NCBI GenBank assembly: GCA_964465145.1 | Contig: CAYXJR010000041.1 | Coordinates: 1-38,770, forward strand | Origin: JAUVKA01 sp964465145 | GTDB lineage: Bacteria > Bacteroidota > Bacteroidia > Bacteroidales > UBA12481 | Direction: 5' to 3' | Length of the DNA stretch: 38,770 nt | Shown here: in pieces, positions 9,033 to 16,803 of the stretch | Numbering within the stretch: position 1 is the stretch's first letter | Layout: every line of letters starts with the position of its first letter | Position numbers and translations under genes: made by a program | Notes under the pieces: model-generated | Told to the model about the DNA's origin: nothing | The model's database searches: none | The model's input: the letters and a program-made list of their open reading frames with translations, nothing else

Positions 9033-9989
9033 ATGGGAAACCTCAGTAACAATTCAAACCGCAGACAATTCCTTAAAAAATCTGCATTGGCTGCTGCCGG
9101 AATAATAGCAGCACCAACTATTTCAATGGCTGGGAGCAAGGACAAAAAAAAGGATGATGACACTATTCCTACAGGCCCATTCAAGTTAAAATATGCTCCT
9201 TCTATTGGCATGTTCAGGGCTTCTGCCGGAGATGATCCTATTGATAATATTAGGTTCTGTCATGACAAGGGATTTCGGGCTGTTTTTGATAATGGCCTGA
9301 TGAACAGGCCAGTAGAAGTTCAGGAAAAAATAGCCTACGAGCTGGATCTGCTGGATATGGATCTTGGGCCCTTTGTATTATATGCTGATTTCGGAGTTAC
9401 CTCTTTTGTCACCAATGATGGTGACATCCGAAAGATGCTGATCGAGAAAATGAAGGAAGGAGTTAAAGTAGCTGAAAGAACCGGGGTCAAGTGGGCCCTG
9501 GTAGTGCCAGGGAGGTACGATGAGCGACTTCACTGGGATTATCAAACCGCTAATGTGATTGACAACCTGAAATACTGTGCAGAGATTTTTGAGCCAGCCG
9601 GTTTGACTATGGTAATCGAACCACTGAATACTTTACATGATCATCCGGGTCTTTTTCTCACTGGGATACCTCAGGCATACCTGATTTGCCGGGCAGTAAA
9701 TAGTCCTGCTGTTAAAATTGTCAATGATCTTTACCATCAGCAAATCACAGAAGGAAACCTTCTGCCAAACATTATCTATGCTTATGATGAGATTGGAGCT
9801 TTTCATCTGGGTGATAACCCCGGAAGGAAAGAACCCACATCCGGGGAGATCAATTATAAAAATATATTTAAGCATTTGTATGAGAGGGGATATGAGGGCG
9901 TGCTGTGCATGGAGCATGGGAAAACCCTGAGCGGTAAAGAAGGAGATGAAAGAGTAATTGCGGCCTATAGGGAATGTGACTCATTCTGA
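9033..9989 (+). CDS. Tat-exported hydroxypyruvate-isomerase-like TIM-barrel protein
   Basis: A 318-residue member of the xylose-isomerase-like TIM-barrel family (AP endonuclease family 2), closest in motif pattern to hydroxypyruvate isomerases: VIEPLNTLHDHPGLFLT, VNDLYHQQITEGNL, GAFHLGDNPGRKEPTSGEINYKNIF and VLCMEHG. These supply the metal-binding Glu, Asp, His and Glu. The N-terminus is a twin-arginine signal (NRRQFLKK, then a hydrophobic run to MAGS), so it acts outside the cytoplasm. Activity could be ketose/aldose isomerisation or epimerisation; the exact substrate is unknown. It follows the Gfo/Idh/MocA gene by 185 bp, most of which is repeat, and the pair may work in sequence on one sugar. 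Its last 25 bases overlap the 3' end of the convergent AraC-type gene. Confidence 0.88.
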   Translation: MGNLSNNSNRRQFLKKSALAAAGIIAAPTISMAGSKDKKKDDDTIPTGPFKLKYAPSIGMFRASAGDDPIDNIRFCHDKGFRAVFDNGLMNRPVEVQEKIAYELDLLDMDLGPFVLYADFGVTSFVTNDGDIRKMLIEKMKEGVKVAERTGVKWALVVPGRYDERLHWDYQTANVIDNLKYCAEIFEPAGLTMVIEPLNTLHDHPGLFLTGIPQAYLICRAVNSPAVKIVNDLYHQQITEGNLLPNIIYAYDEIGAFHLGDNPGRKEPTSGEINYKNIFKHLYERGYEGVLCMEHGKTLSGKEGDERVIAAYRECDSF

Positions 9990-10846
9990 TCGGGTAATTT
10001 CTGGCGCTTCTCTTTTGGACTCATTCCATAAAAATCCCTAAATACTTTACAGAAGTATTGTTGAGTGCTATAACCACATCTATAGGCAATTTCAGTGAGT
10101 CGGAGCCCATCATCTTTCAAGAGTTCATAAGCCAGCTTCATTCTTAACTGATGTTTATAATCAACCAGTTGCAGTCCTGTTTGATTAAGAAAAAGTTTCC
10201 TTAGATACCTACTGGATATTCCACAATACATAGCAATAGTTTCCACTCCCGGATTCTCAAGAAAGTTGTTGTGAATATACTGCAGGGCTTTCACTACATG
10301 CTTATCAGTCTTCTCCAGGAAGAAGTCCTTTTCTTCTTTCAGTTGTCTGCTAAGGTGAATAAATAATTCAAAAAAGTAGAGTTTGGCAAGGGAAGAGGAG
10401 GCCTTGGGTGACCTCTCTAATTCGTAGAAAAGACGATCCATATTATCATGGATCTTAATATTACCCGGAATTTTTAGGAATCGACGCGTATTATGCAGCA
10501 AGCTGTACAAAAACAGAAGATTATCATCTGGATTCTCCTTGAATTCCAGAACCGAAAGATTATTTACCTGAAATTCCAGTTTCACTAATAAACAACCAGA
10601 CGGATTATCTGTTTGAAAATAATGTCTGGCATCTGGGTAAACCACCATAGTTTCCCCTTCCGAGAACATCACTGAATCCTCACCAAAAATCATAGTGCAT
10701 GTTCCCTCCTTCACATATCCAATTTCAATATGATCATGTGAATGAGTCCTATAGGAGTATCCTTGTTCACATCTCAGATACCTGAAATTGAATACTGAAA
10801 AACCAAAATCATACTTGAAAATAGATTCTATTACGTCCTGAGCCAT
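9965..10846 (-). CDS. AraC-family transcriptional regulator
   Basis: A DNA-binding regulator with an N-terminal cupin-type effector domain (SYRTHSHDHIEIGYVKEGTCTMIFG, then GETMVVYPDARHYFQ) and a C-terminal double helix-turn-helix (about the last 100 residues: VETIAMYCGISSRYLRKLFLNQTG, then LTEIAYRCGYSTQQYFCKVFRDFYGMSPKEKR). This is the standard AraC/XylS layout, and the cupin half suggests response to a sugar or similar small ligand. The frame is open to a TTG at 10900; the ATG at 10846 (MAQDVIESIF) is preferred and gives 293 residues. It converges on the isomerase-like gene. The likely targets are the neighbouring sugar genes, an inference from position only. Confidence 0.9.
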   Translation of the reverse strand: MAQDVIESIFKYDFGFSVFNFRYLRCEQGYSYRTHSHDHIEIGYVKEGTCTMIFGEDSVMFSEGETMVVYPDARHYFQTDNPSGCLLVKLEFQVNNLSVLEFKENPDDNLLFLYSLLHNTRRFLKIPGNIKIHDNMDRLFYELERSPKASSSLAKLYFFELFIHLSRQLKEEKDFFLEKTDKHVVKALQYIHNNFLENPGVETIAMYCGISSRYLRKLFLNQTGLQLVDYKHQLRMKLAYELLKDDGLRLTEIAYRCGYSTQQYFCKVFRDFYGMSPKEKRQKLPDQNESHSL

Positions 10847-10957
10847 ATTTTGACAGCGGGTTTGAACCCCGAAATAATAAAAATCGGAACAAATAGCCAA
10901 ACTGATGTTGATAATAATCTAAAGGTTCCCCTCTCTTTGGCTTCTGGATCAAAGTTC

Positions 10958-13648
10958 TTATTTTTTCTGATGGTCTTGTTGTTTTATTATTTCTTCGGCA
11001 ATACCAATCTTATAACCTGAAGACAGATACGTAATCTGACCATCTATGTTAACCAGCAGGAATACAGGAAAATGATCTTTTAAGGATTTACCTGTAACAT
11101 TCTCAATTTCCTCAAGGAAATTTAAATCGTTTGCTTTAAGGTAGCTGCTCTGCTCTGGCAGATCTTTCAAATCATCCAAACTAAAACTGTCTGTTATTTT
11201 ATCTTTTGGGAGGATAAAAATAAATCGACAAGGCAATTTGTTTAGCTCAGCTTTTAATTCCCCAAGGTCCTTAATGGCATGTTTAGTAGGTTCTTTGTCA
11301 GGATCCAGCCATGCCATAATAATATTACCTGCTCCGGCAATAACATCGATATTATTTTCTCCGCCTAACAAGTTTTCAAATTCCCGATTAAGACTAATCT
11401 TTCCCAGAGGTTCTATGTTTTTCGTATTCGTTCTAATCACAACATTCAAATCTCTTTTATCTCCGGGCTTGAGAGTAAAAAAGTTGGTCCGGTTCAAAAC
11501 CATTCCCCCAGGCTGTCGATTGCCGGTAACCAACATATACCCGCCAGCATTCAACTCTATTGTCTTGTCTAATTCGTCGATGGGGGTATCCCAACCGTAC
11601 ATCAGGGTATGGTATTTCCCATCTCTGAATTGGGCCAGAGTAAAATGGGCAAGGTATTTTGGATTTACAGGGTTATTGGGATCAGCGATTAACTTTACCC
11701 AGGCCTTTTTATCATTTCCGTAAGATTTTTTATCAAAATAAATTGTATTCCACTGATTATCAAACCAGTATTGAGGCAGAAGGGTGCCAGGTTCCATTCT
11801 CGACGGTATGGCCAGGGAGCGATAAACAGCTATACACATGATATCCCTTGATTGCTGATCTGATATCTTTAACTGGTAGCAACCTACTGGAGTTAAGGGT
11901 GTCTGATAATAGTTTTCATTCTCTTCTATCCTTATACTATCCCTAAACCAGGACACGAGTTTTTCCGGGTCATTACGAATCTCCTCACCCAGTCCTCCGC
12001 TGAACGCTTCCTGGAATAAATGCCTGTAGGACACAAGCATTTCATTGTCAACCCTTGGATTTAGTACATATTCTTCAAATAGCTCCATTGGGTAATCCTG
12101 GTTTTCCATGAAGGAATAACTAGCGGTCAGGTGATCCATAAGGATTTCAGATTTGGTATCCCTGAGGTCTTTCTGGGATACCTGGCCGAGAAGTTTCATC
12201 GCACGCGAAAGCTGCTCTTTATCAGCTGTTTTAAGGAATTTAATAATCTCTGAATAATTCCCTCTGCTATCCCTGATTCTGCTCCATAGTTCATCTGATT
12301 GAAGGCCAAGGTTGTCAGCAAATTCATTGACTTGATCCTCATCCATAAAACTGTCCTCATAACCTGTTCGGATAGAATCCTCTTCCTGCAGTCGCCGGTT
12401 ATTTTCGTCTTTCCCAAGCTGGGAAACCATGTATGGTTCCCGCTCAATTGGAGGAACCAGATCGAGGTCCAAAGCAATTCCATCCAAGTCCTTATTATCC
12501 AAAACCAAGCTTACAGTATCTGTAATCCCCACAGAAATTTTTTCAAAATCAAATTTATCCTGATGATATGCCCATACCAGCAGATCTCCCAGACCGGTAA
12601 AAAAGCTACAATACCCATCTTCATCAGTTTTTAATATTGCAATGGGATAAAACTCCGCATAATTGTACAGTTGAAACTCTACAATGGCATCCTTAACGGG
12701 AGATTTATCGGCATTTAAAACATGAACGGTTAATTCATGGGTTTGGGCATATACTCCGAGTGTATTCAGGAGGGCATAATTTTCTTCATTATTCGTCACT
12801 CTTTCCGTCCCTTTATAATTCCCAAAGGCTTTTGTATGCACAAGCATTGCCCGCCGGGCCGGTTCGGTAAACCAGCCATAATTCGCCACAGCTTCCGGCT
12901 CACAGGCTCCCATGTAGTGCCACTCACCCTGGGCCCAAAACTCCACCCATGCATGATTATCATCCGAATGTGCCCAGCGGGGGGTGTATACCTGTCTGGC
13001 AGGAATCCCAACAGAACGCAAGGCAGCAACCGTAAAAGTGGATTCCTCTCCACAGCGTCCAAAAGCAGTTCTAACTGAAGCAAGGGGTGAGGAAGTTCGA
13101 ATATCTGCACCACGATAAGTCACTTTTTCATGACACCAGTGGTTAACTTCGAGAGCAGCTTCCAGCATATCCAGATGACGGATGCGGTCTTTTAGTTCAT
13201 TAAAAAAAACAAGGCGGGCTGTATCCAGATTTTCATTATTCACACGATAAGGCAGAACAAAATGCCTGAATTCAGCCTCGGGAACATCAGGCCCCCAGGC
13301 AAAGGTATCCCTGGCTGCAAGACTGGCCCTTACATGCTTTAGGAAAAAGTCCCCATCGTAATCTGCCAGGTCATTTAATGGCATATAAGCATACAAAAAT
13401 TTCATTCCTTCTATCTCAACAGGGCTAAGATCCTGTTTGAAAACATCGAAAAGCTCAGCTGCTCGATTGCTGGCTAATTCTTTCCTGGACTCGAACTTAA
13501 CATGAACCTGATTTAAGAATTCTTCATCCGAAATAATATGAAACTCCTTGACGACACAGGAGGGCAGCATTGAAACTGCCAATAGTATCGCCGCAACAAT
13601 CATTTTCCCCCTCCTGAATTTCCGCGGTTCTTGAATAATAGATGTCAT
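10958..13648 (-). CDS. Transglutaminase-like lipoprotein with C-terminal thioredoxin-like domain
   Basis: A large (896-residue) envelope protein. The signal sequence ends in MLPSC (Cys31), a lipobox. The first recognisable domain is a transglutaminase core (about 150-260) with Cys199 in GRCGEES, His232 in DDNHAWVEFW, and GACEPE after it, where E250 may serve in place of the usual Asp. Next comes a carboxypeptidase-regulatory-like beta domain (about 300-380). A second, degenerate transglutaminase-like stretch lies near 595-650 (DIMCIAVYRSLAIPSRMEPG, then YWFDNQW). The last ~130 residues resemble a thioredoxin fold (NIIMAWLDPDKEPT, FPVFLLVNIDGQI) without the CXXC active site. Such proteins probably act as proteases or peptidoglycan/peptide-processing factors, but the substrate is unknown. 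It diverges from the aromatic operon across 251 bp. Confidence 0.85.
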   Translation of the reverse strand: MTSIIQEPRKFRRGKMIVAAILLAVSMLPSCVVKEFHIISDEEFLNQVHVKFESRKELASNRAAELFDVFKQDLSPVEIEGMKFLYAYMPLNDLADYDGDFFLKHVRASLAARDTFAWGPDVPEAEFRHFVLPYRVNNENLDTARLVFFNELKDRIRHLDMLEAALEVNHWCHEKVTYRGADIRTSSPLASVRTAFGRCGEESTFTVAALRSVGIPARQVYTPRWAHSDDNHAWVEFWAQGEWHYMGACEPEAVANYGWFTEPARRAMLVHTKAFGNYKGTERVTNNEENYALLNTLGVYAQTHELTVHVLNADKSPVKDAIVEFQLYNYAEFYPIAILKTDEDGYCSFFTGLGDLLVWAYHQDKFDFEKISVGITDTVSLVLDNKDLDGIALDLDLVPPIEREPYMVSQLGKDENNRRLQEEDSIRTGYEDSFMDEDQVNEFADNLGLQSDELWSRIRDSRGNYSEIIKFLKTADKEQLSRAMKLLGQVSQKDLRDTKSEILMDHLTASYSFMENQDYPMELFEEYVLNPRVDNEMLVSYRHLFQEAFSGGLGEEIRNDPEKLVSWFRDSIRIEENENYYQTPLTPVGCYQLKISDQQSRDIMCIAVYRSLAIPSRMEPGTLLPQYWFDNQWNTIYFDKKSYGNDKKAWVKLIADPNNPVNPKYLAHFTLAQFRDGKYHTLMYGWDTPIDELDKTIELNAGGYMLVTGNRQPGGMVLNRTNFFTLKPGDKRDLNVVIRTNTKNIEPLGKISLNREFENLLGGENNIDVIAGAGNIIMAWLDPDKEPTKHAIKDLGELKAELNKLPCRFIFILPKDKITDSFSLDDLKDLPEQSSYLKANDLNFLEEIENVTGKSLKDHFPVFLLVNIDGQITYLSSGYKIGIAEEIIKQQDHQKK

Positions 13649-13710
13649 ATGGATTTGGATTTAAATGTCGAAAGTAAAATCACTTCCTTACAAATTTAAA
13701 CAGAAAATAT

Positions 13711-13741
13711 TTTGCATAATCGATAAACCTTCCTACTTTTG
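13711..13741 (+). promoter_or_regulatory. Promoter of the aromatic amino acid operon
   Basis: TTTG at 13711-13714 and TACTTTTG at 13734-13741 are separated by 19 bases. This is an exact match to the Bacteroidota housekeeping pattern TTTG-N19/21-TAnnTTTG. Transcription should begin around 13747-13750, about ten bases before the leader-peptide ATG, so the whole attenuator region would be transcribed. Confidence 0.75.
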
Positions 13742-13758
13742 AAGCCTGAACAGGAAAA

Positions 13759-13821
13759 ATGAACATCTTTAACAATGCATATTACTTTTACTTTTTTACG
13801 CAACACAAGCGGGAATTGTAG
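13759..13821 (+). CDS. Aromatic-rich leader peptide of the pheA operon attenuator
   Basis: A 20-codon ORF (ATG at 13759, TAG at 13819-13821) with AGGA at 13752-13755 as Shine-Dalgarno, an unusually clear one for this phylum. Seven of its 20 residues are aromatic: Phe4, and then the unbroken run Tyr8-Tyr9-Phe10-Tyr11-Phe12-Phe13 (13780-13797). This is the composition expected of a leader peptide that senses charged tRNA-Phe and tRNA-Tyr, comparable in role to enterobacterial PheL, and it stands before genes that make exactly these two amino acids. The last codons (Lys-Arg-Glu) and the stop overlap the 5' arm of the antiterminator helix, so a ribosome reaching the stop would block that helix. 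Sequence alone cannot prove translation, but position, Shine-Dalgarno, codons and RNA structure agree. Confidence 0.85.
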   Translation: MNIFNNAYYFYFFTQHKREL

Positions 13822-13875
13822 AAGTATGTAAAAATATGAAATTACGGATCCCGCTTAAAGGCGGGATTTTTTTTT
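13783..13875 (+). promoter_or_regulatory. Transcription attenuator: three alternative hairpins in the pheA leader
   Basis: Segment 1 (13783-13791, inside the aromatic codons) can pair with 13818-13826 by nine consecutive pairs including one G-U. Segment 2 (13807-13821) can pair with segment 3 (13842-13856): AAGCGGGA with TCCCGCTT is eight perfect pairs, then one A-A mismatch, then six more pairs (three of them G-U), closing a 20-base loop. Segment 3 (13848-13854) can instead pair with segment 4 (13861-13867) to form the terminator. The 2:3 helix excludes the 3:4 terminator, and the 1:2 helix competes with 2:3. A ribosome stalled on the Tyr/Phe run masks segment 1 but leaves segment 2 free, favouring antitermination; one at the stop codon covers segment 2, favouring termination. 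Confidence 0.82.
13848..13875 (+). terminator. Intrinsic terminator in the pheA leader (attenuator arm 3:4)
   Basis: Perfect 7-bp stem ATCCCGC / GCGGGAT with a 6-base loop, followed by T867 to T875 (nine T residues, the first in the stem). It ends 24 bases before the pheA start and points toward pheA. No plus-strand gene ends upstream of it (the preceding gene is on the minus strand), so its function must be regulatory, as part of the attenuator. Confidence 0.9.
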
Positions 13876-13899
13876 AAACGAGAACAAAAAACAAGCATT

Positions 13900-14736
13900 T
13901 TGAAAGTAGCTATACAGGGAGGAAAAGGATCCTTTCATGACCAGGCAGCCCGTGAATATTTTGAATCCGATGATCTTGAGATGATCTGCTGCAACAGCTT
14001 TGAGGAGCTTTTTGATCAGGTTGGTGACAGGAGGGCAGATGTTGCTGTAATGGCAATTGAAAATACAGTTGCCGGTTCTTTGTTGCCAAATTATTCCCTG
14101 CTCAGGGATTCAGGTTTTTCCGTCATTGGTGAAAAATTTCTCCGTGTGAGTCAACACTTAATGGCCCTGCCAGGACAAAAACTTGAAGAAATAAGAGAGG
14201 TTTATTCACATTATATGGCGATTGCCCAAACTCGAAAGTTCTTTAAGCAATATCCCCTCATAAAGCTCATCGAATCAGAAGATACCGCATTGAGTGCAAA
14301 GAAAATTGCAGAGGAGAAAATCCAGGGAGGTGCTGCCATAGCCAGCAGGATTGCTGCAGAGATGTATGGTTTGGAAATTATTGCTGAAGAAATTGAAACC
14401 AATAAAAAGAACTTTACACGGTTCCTTGTTCTTTACAAACCCAATGGAGAGCCGAAATATAAGCTTGAGAACCCGGATAAATCATCCTTATCTTTTTCTC
14501 TGCCACATAAAACCGGAAGCTTATCTCAGGTATTGTCAATATTTTCATTTTATGACCTAAACCTATCTAAGATTCAATCCATCCCGATATTAGGTGAGGG
14601 ATTCCGGTATCATTTTCTTGTTGATCTTACTTTTGACCAGTTTGAAAGATATAAGCAATCATTGGAAGCCATCCGTCCATTGACAATTGATCTGACTCTG
14701 TTGGGGGAATATAAAAAAGGTAAAGATTTATTATGA
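13900..14736 (+). CDS. pheA: Prephenate dehydratase
   Basis: Converts prephenate to phenylpyruvate, the Phe-specific branch step, in the cytoplasm. The 278 residues comprise a bilobed dehydratase domain (VAIQGGKGSFHDQAA at the start; the catalytic T-R-F motif is Thr173-Arg174-Phe175 in KNFTRFLVL) and a C-terminal ACT domain (about 196-270, SFSLPHKTGSLSQVLSIF, then LSKIQSIPI), which normally gives feedback inhibition by Phe. It has no fused chorismate mutase; that activity is carried by the DAHP synthase fusion downstream. The start codon is TTG at 13900; no in-frame ATG precedes it. It is the first structural gene of the operon, directly after the attenuator, and its stop overlaps the next start (ATGA). 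Confidence 0.95.
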   Translation: MKVAIQGGKGSFHDQAAREYFESDDLEMICCNSFEELFDQVGDRRADVAVMAIENTVAGSLLPNYSLLRDSGFSVIGEKFLRVSQHLMALPGQKLEEIREVYSHYMAIAQTRKFFKQYPLIKLIESEDTALSAKKIAEEKIQGGAAIASRIAAEMYGLEIIAEEIETNKKNFTRFLVLYKPNGEPKYKLENPDKSSLSFSLPHKTGSLSQVLSIFSFYDLNLSKIQSIPILGEGFRYHFLVDLTFDQFERYKQSLEAIRPLTIDLTLLGEYKKGKDLL

Positions 14737-15941
14737 TAAGTTCAGAAATAGAACCAGCTAAGCGGGTTGAAAGGGTTGAGGAGTATTACTTCTCCCAAAA
14801 ACTTCAGGAAATCCGTAATATGAATAAGACTGGAAATCCTGTCATCAACCTTGGTATAGGTAGTCCTGATCTTCCTCCTTCTCCTGAGGTTATTGAGGTG
14901 CTTCACCAACAGTCCCAGCTGGAACAGAATCATGGATATCAACCCTATGCCGGCATACCTGAACTTCGGGAGGCATTTGCAAACTGGTATTCAAGATATT
15001 ACCAGGTGATACTCGATCCCATATCAGAAATACTACCTCTGATGGGATCAAAAGAAGGAATTATGAATATCTCGCTGGCATTTCTTAATCCAGGGGATGT
15101 AGTTTTGGTTCCAAATCCTGGTTATCCTGCCTACCGCTCTGTAGGTGAGTTGGTTGGAGCTGTTGTGCACGAATATCCACTAATTGAAGACAGCCAGTGG
15201 ATGCCTGATCTTGGACTTTTGGAGAAGAACCTGTTAAAAGGAACCCGTGTCATGTGGGTCAATTATCCCAATATGCCAACCGGTCAACCTGGAAATAAGG
15301 AATTTTTTACCCGGCTTATTGAATTTGCCAGAAGGAATAATATTCTGATAATAAATGACAATCCTTACAGTTTCATATTAAATGATAAACCATATAGCCT
15401 TCTATCGCTGCCAGGAGCCAAGGGTGTAATTATGGAGCTTAACAGTTTGAGTAAATCGCATAATATGGCTGGATGGAGAATGGGTATGGTTGCCGGGAAA
15501 GCGGAATACATCCAATACATTCTCAGGGTAAAAAGCAATATGGATTCCGGAATGTTCAAACCCCTTCAGCTGGCTGCCGTAAAAGCATTACAAGCCGGCA
15601 CAGAATGGTATGAAAAACAGAATAGAATATATAGGGAGCGAAGAGAAAAAATATGGGAAATATTTGATCTACTGAAATGCACTTACGATTTAGGGCAAAC
15701 GGGCATGTTCGTTTGGGCCAAGGTACCGGCAACAGCAGGTGCGGGCAAAGATATTGCAGAGGAAATTCTTCAGAAGTCAAGAGTGTTTATTACTCCGGGG
15801 TTTATTTTCGGTACCGGCGGGATGCAATATTTGAGGGCCAGCCTCTGCCAGCCTGTTGATATCATTGTTAAAGCCAAAAAGAGGATTTTGGATCAGTTAG
15901 GGAATTTCGAAACACCAGCGCAACATATATTATATCTTTGA
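14733..15941 (+). CDS. Class I/II PLP-dependent aminotransferase (probable aromatic/prephenate or aspartate aminotransferase)
   Basis: A fold-type I aminotransferase of 402 residues. The pyridoxal-phosphate lysine is Lys241 in LNSLSKSHNMAGWRMG; other conserved points are NLGIGSPDLPPSPEV near the N-terminus, PNPGYPAY, the substrate/PLP region NYPNMPTG, and an arginine in MQYLRASLC for carboxylate binding. In this operon it most likely transaminates phenylpyruvate and hydroxyphenylpyruvate (or prephenate) as the last or near-last step to Phe and Tyr. Sequence alone does not separate this from aspartate or diaminopimelate-type enzymes. It overlaps pheA by 4 bp and is followed by tyrA after 19 bp. 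Confidence 0.9.
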   Translation: MISSEIEPAKRVERVEEYYFSQKLQEIRNMNKTGNPVINLGIGSPDLPPSPEVIEVLHQQSQLEQNHGYQPYAGIPELREAFANWYSRYYQVILDPISEILPLMGSKEGIMNISLAFLNPGDVVLVPNPGYPAYRSVGELVGAVVHEYPLIEDSQWMPDLGLLEKNLLKGTRVMWVNYPNMPTGQPGNKEFFTRLIEFARRNNILIINDNPYSFILNDKPYSLLSLPGAKGVIMELNSLSKSHNMAGWRMGMVAGKAEYIQYILRVKSNMDSGMFKPLQLAAVKALQAGTEWYEKQNRIYRERREKIWEIFDLLKCTYDLGQTGMFVWAKVPATAGAGKDIAEEILQKSRVFITPGFIFGTGGMQYLRASLCQPVDIIVKAKKRILDQLGNFETPAQHILYL

Positions 15942-15960
15942 CATAGCACAAGCAGGAGAA

Positions 15961-16803
15961 ATGACAGTAACAATAATAGGATTAGGGCTTATAGGTGGAT
16001 CGATGGCTATCGAATTGAAAGCCAGGCGTTTTTCCGACCGCGTCATAGGAGTTGACAAGAACCCCAGGCACAGGGAGATTGCCATGGAACGCGGATTGGT
16101 GGATGAGGTTATGCCCCTACATGCTGGTATCGCCCAGGCTGACATTATCGTATTGGCAATCCCTGTGGACGGGATTAAGCAACTTCTTCCCATGATTCTT
16201 GACTATTGTACCCACCAGGTGGTTACAGACATGGGATCATCCAAGCTTGAGATCATTGAAGCGGTAAAAGGACATCCAAATCGGGCAAATTATGTACCCT
16301 TTCACCCCATGGCCGGGACAGAATATTCTGGCCCCATGGCAGCATTACCTGGCTTATTTGCAAAAAAGGTTGGAATCATTTGTGATATGGCTGATAGCAG
16401 CGCTAAGGCTCTGGAAACAGTAACCAAGCTGTACATGGCCCTACAAATGCGCATTGTGTTCATGAATGCCAGGGAACACGATCTCCATGCAGCCTATATT
16501 TCTCATATTTCACATATTTCTTCCTTTGCCCTGGCCCTGACCGTATTAGAAAAGGAAAAAAACGAAAAGAATATTTTCAACCTGGCAAGTGGGGGTTTTG
16601 ACAGTACTGTAAGGCTGGCTGCCAGTTCAGCTGAGATGTGGGTCCCGGTTTTCACTCAGAATAAGAAAAACGTTATCGAAGTAATTGAAACCTACATTCA
16701 AAAGATGGAGGAATTTAAAAAGAGTATTGCTGAAAATGATGAAGAAAAAGTTGAAAAGCTCATTAAGGAAGCAAATAGCATTCAAAAAACTTTAATTCAA
16801 TAA
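15961..16803 (+). CDS. tyrA: Prephenate dehydrogenase
   Basis: Oxidative decarboxylation of prephenate to 4-hydroxyphenylpyruvate, the Tyr branch step. The 280-residue protein starts with the Rossmann motif TIIGLGLIGGSMA (Gly7, Gly9, Gly12), followed by an acidic residue in VIGVDKNP that favours NAD. TyrA signatures are DMGSSKLEI, HPMAGTEYSGP, and the helical C-terminal half with AAYISHISHISSFALAL and GGFDSTVRLAASS. There is no ACT domain, so allosteric control by Tyr is not evident from sequence. An AGGAGAA motif just before the ATG acts as ribosome-binding site. Its stop codon shares one base with the start of the DAHP synthase gene. Confidence 0.95.
   Translation: MTVTIIGLGLIGGSMAIELKARRFSDRVIGVDKNPRHREIAMERGLVDEVMPLHAGIAQADIIVLAIPVDGIKQLLPMILDYCTHQVVTDMGSSKLEIIEAVKGHPNRANYVPFHPMAGTEYSGPMAALPGLFAKKVGIICDMADSSAKALETVTKLYMALQMRIVFMNAREHDLHAAYISHISHISSFALALTVLEKEKNEKNIFNLASGGFDSTVRLAASSAEMWVPVFTQNKKNVIEVIETYIQKMEEFKKSIAENDEEKVEKLIKEANSIQKTLIQ

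Noticed and set aside
13848..13875. Reading the hairpin before pheA as the terminator of an upstream gene.
   Set aside because: The gene to the left is on the opposite strand and no plus-strand gene precedes it within kilobases; a promoter and leader ORF lie directly upstream, so it serves as an attenuator.
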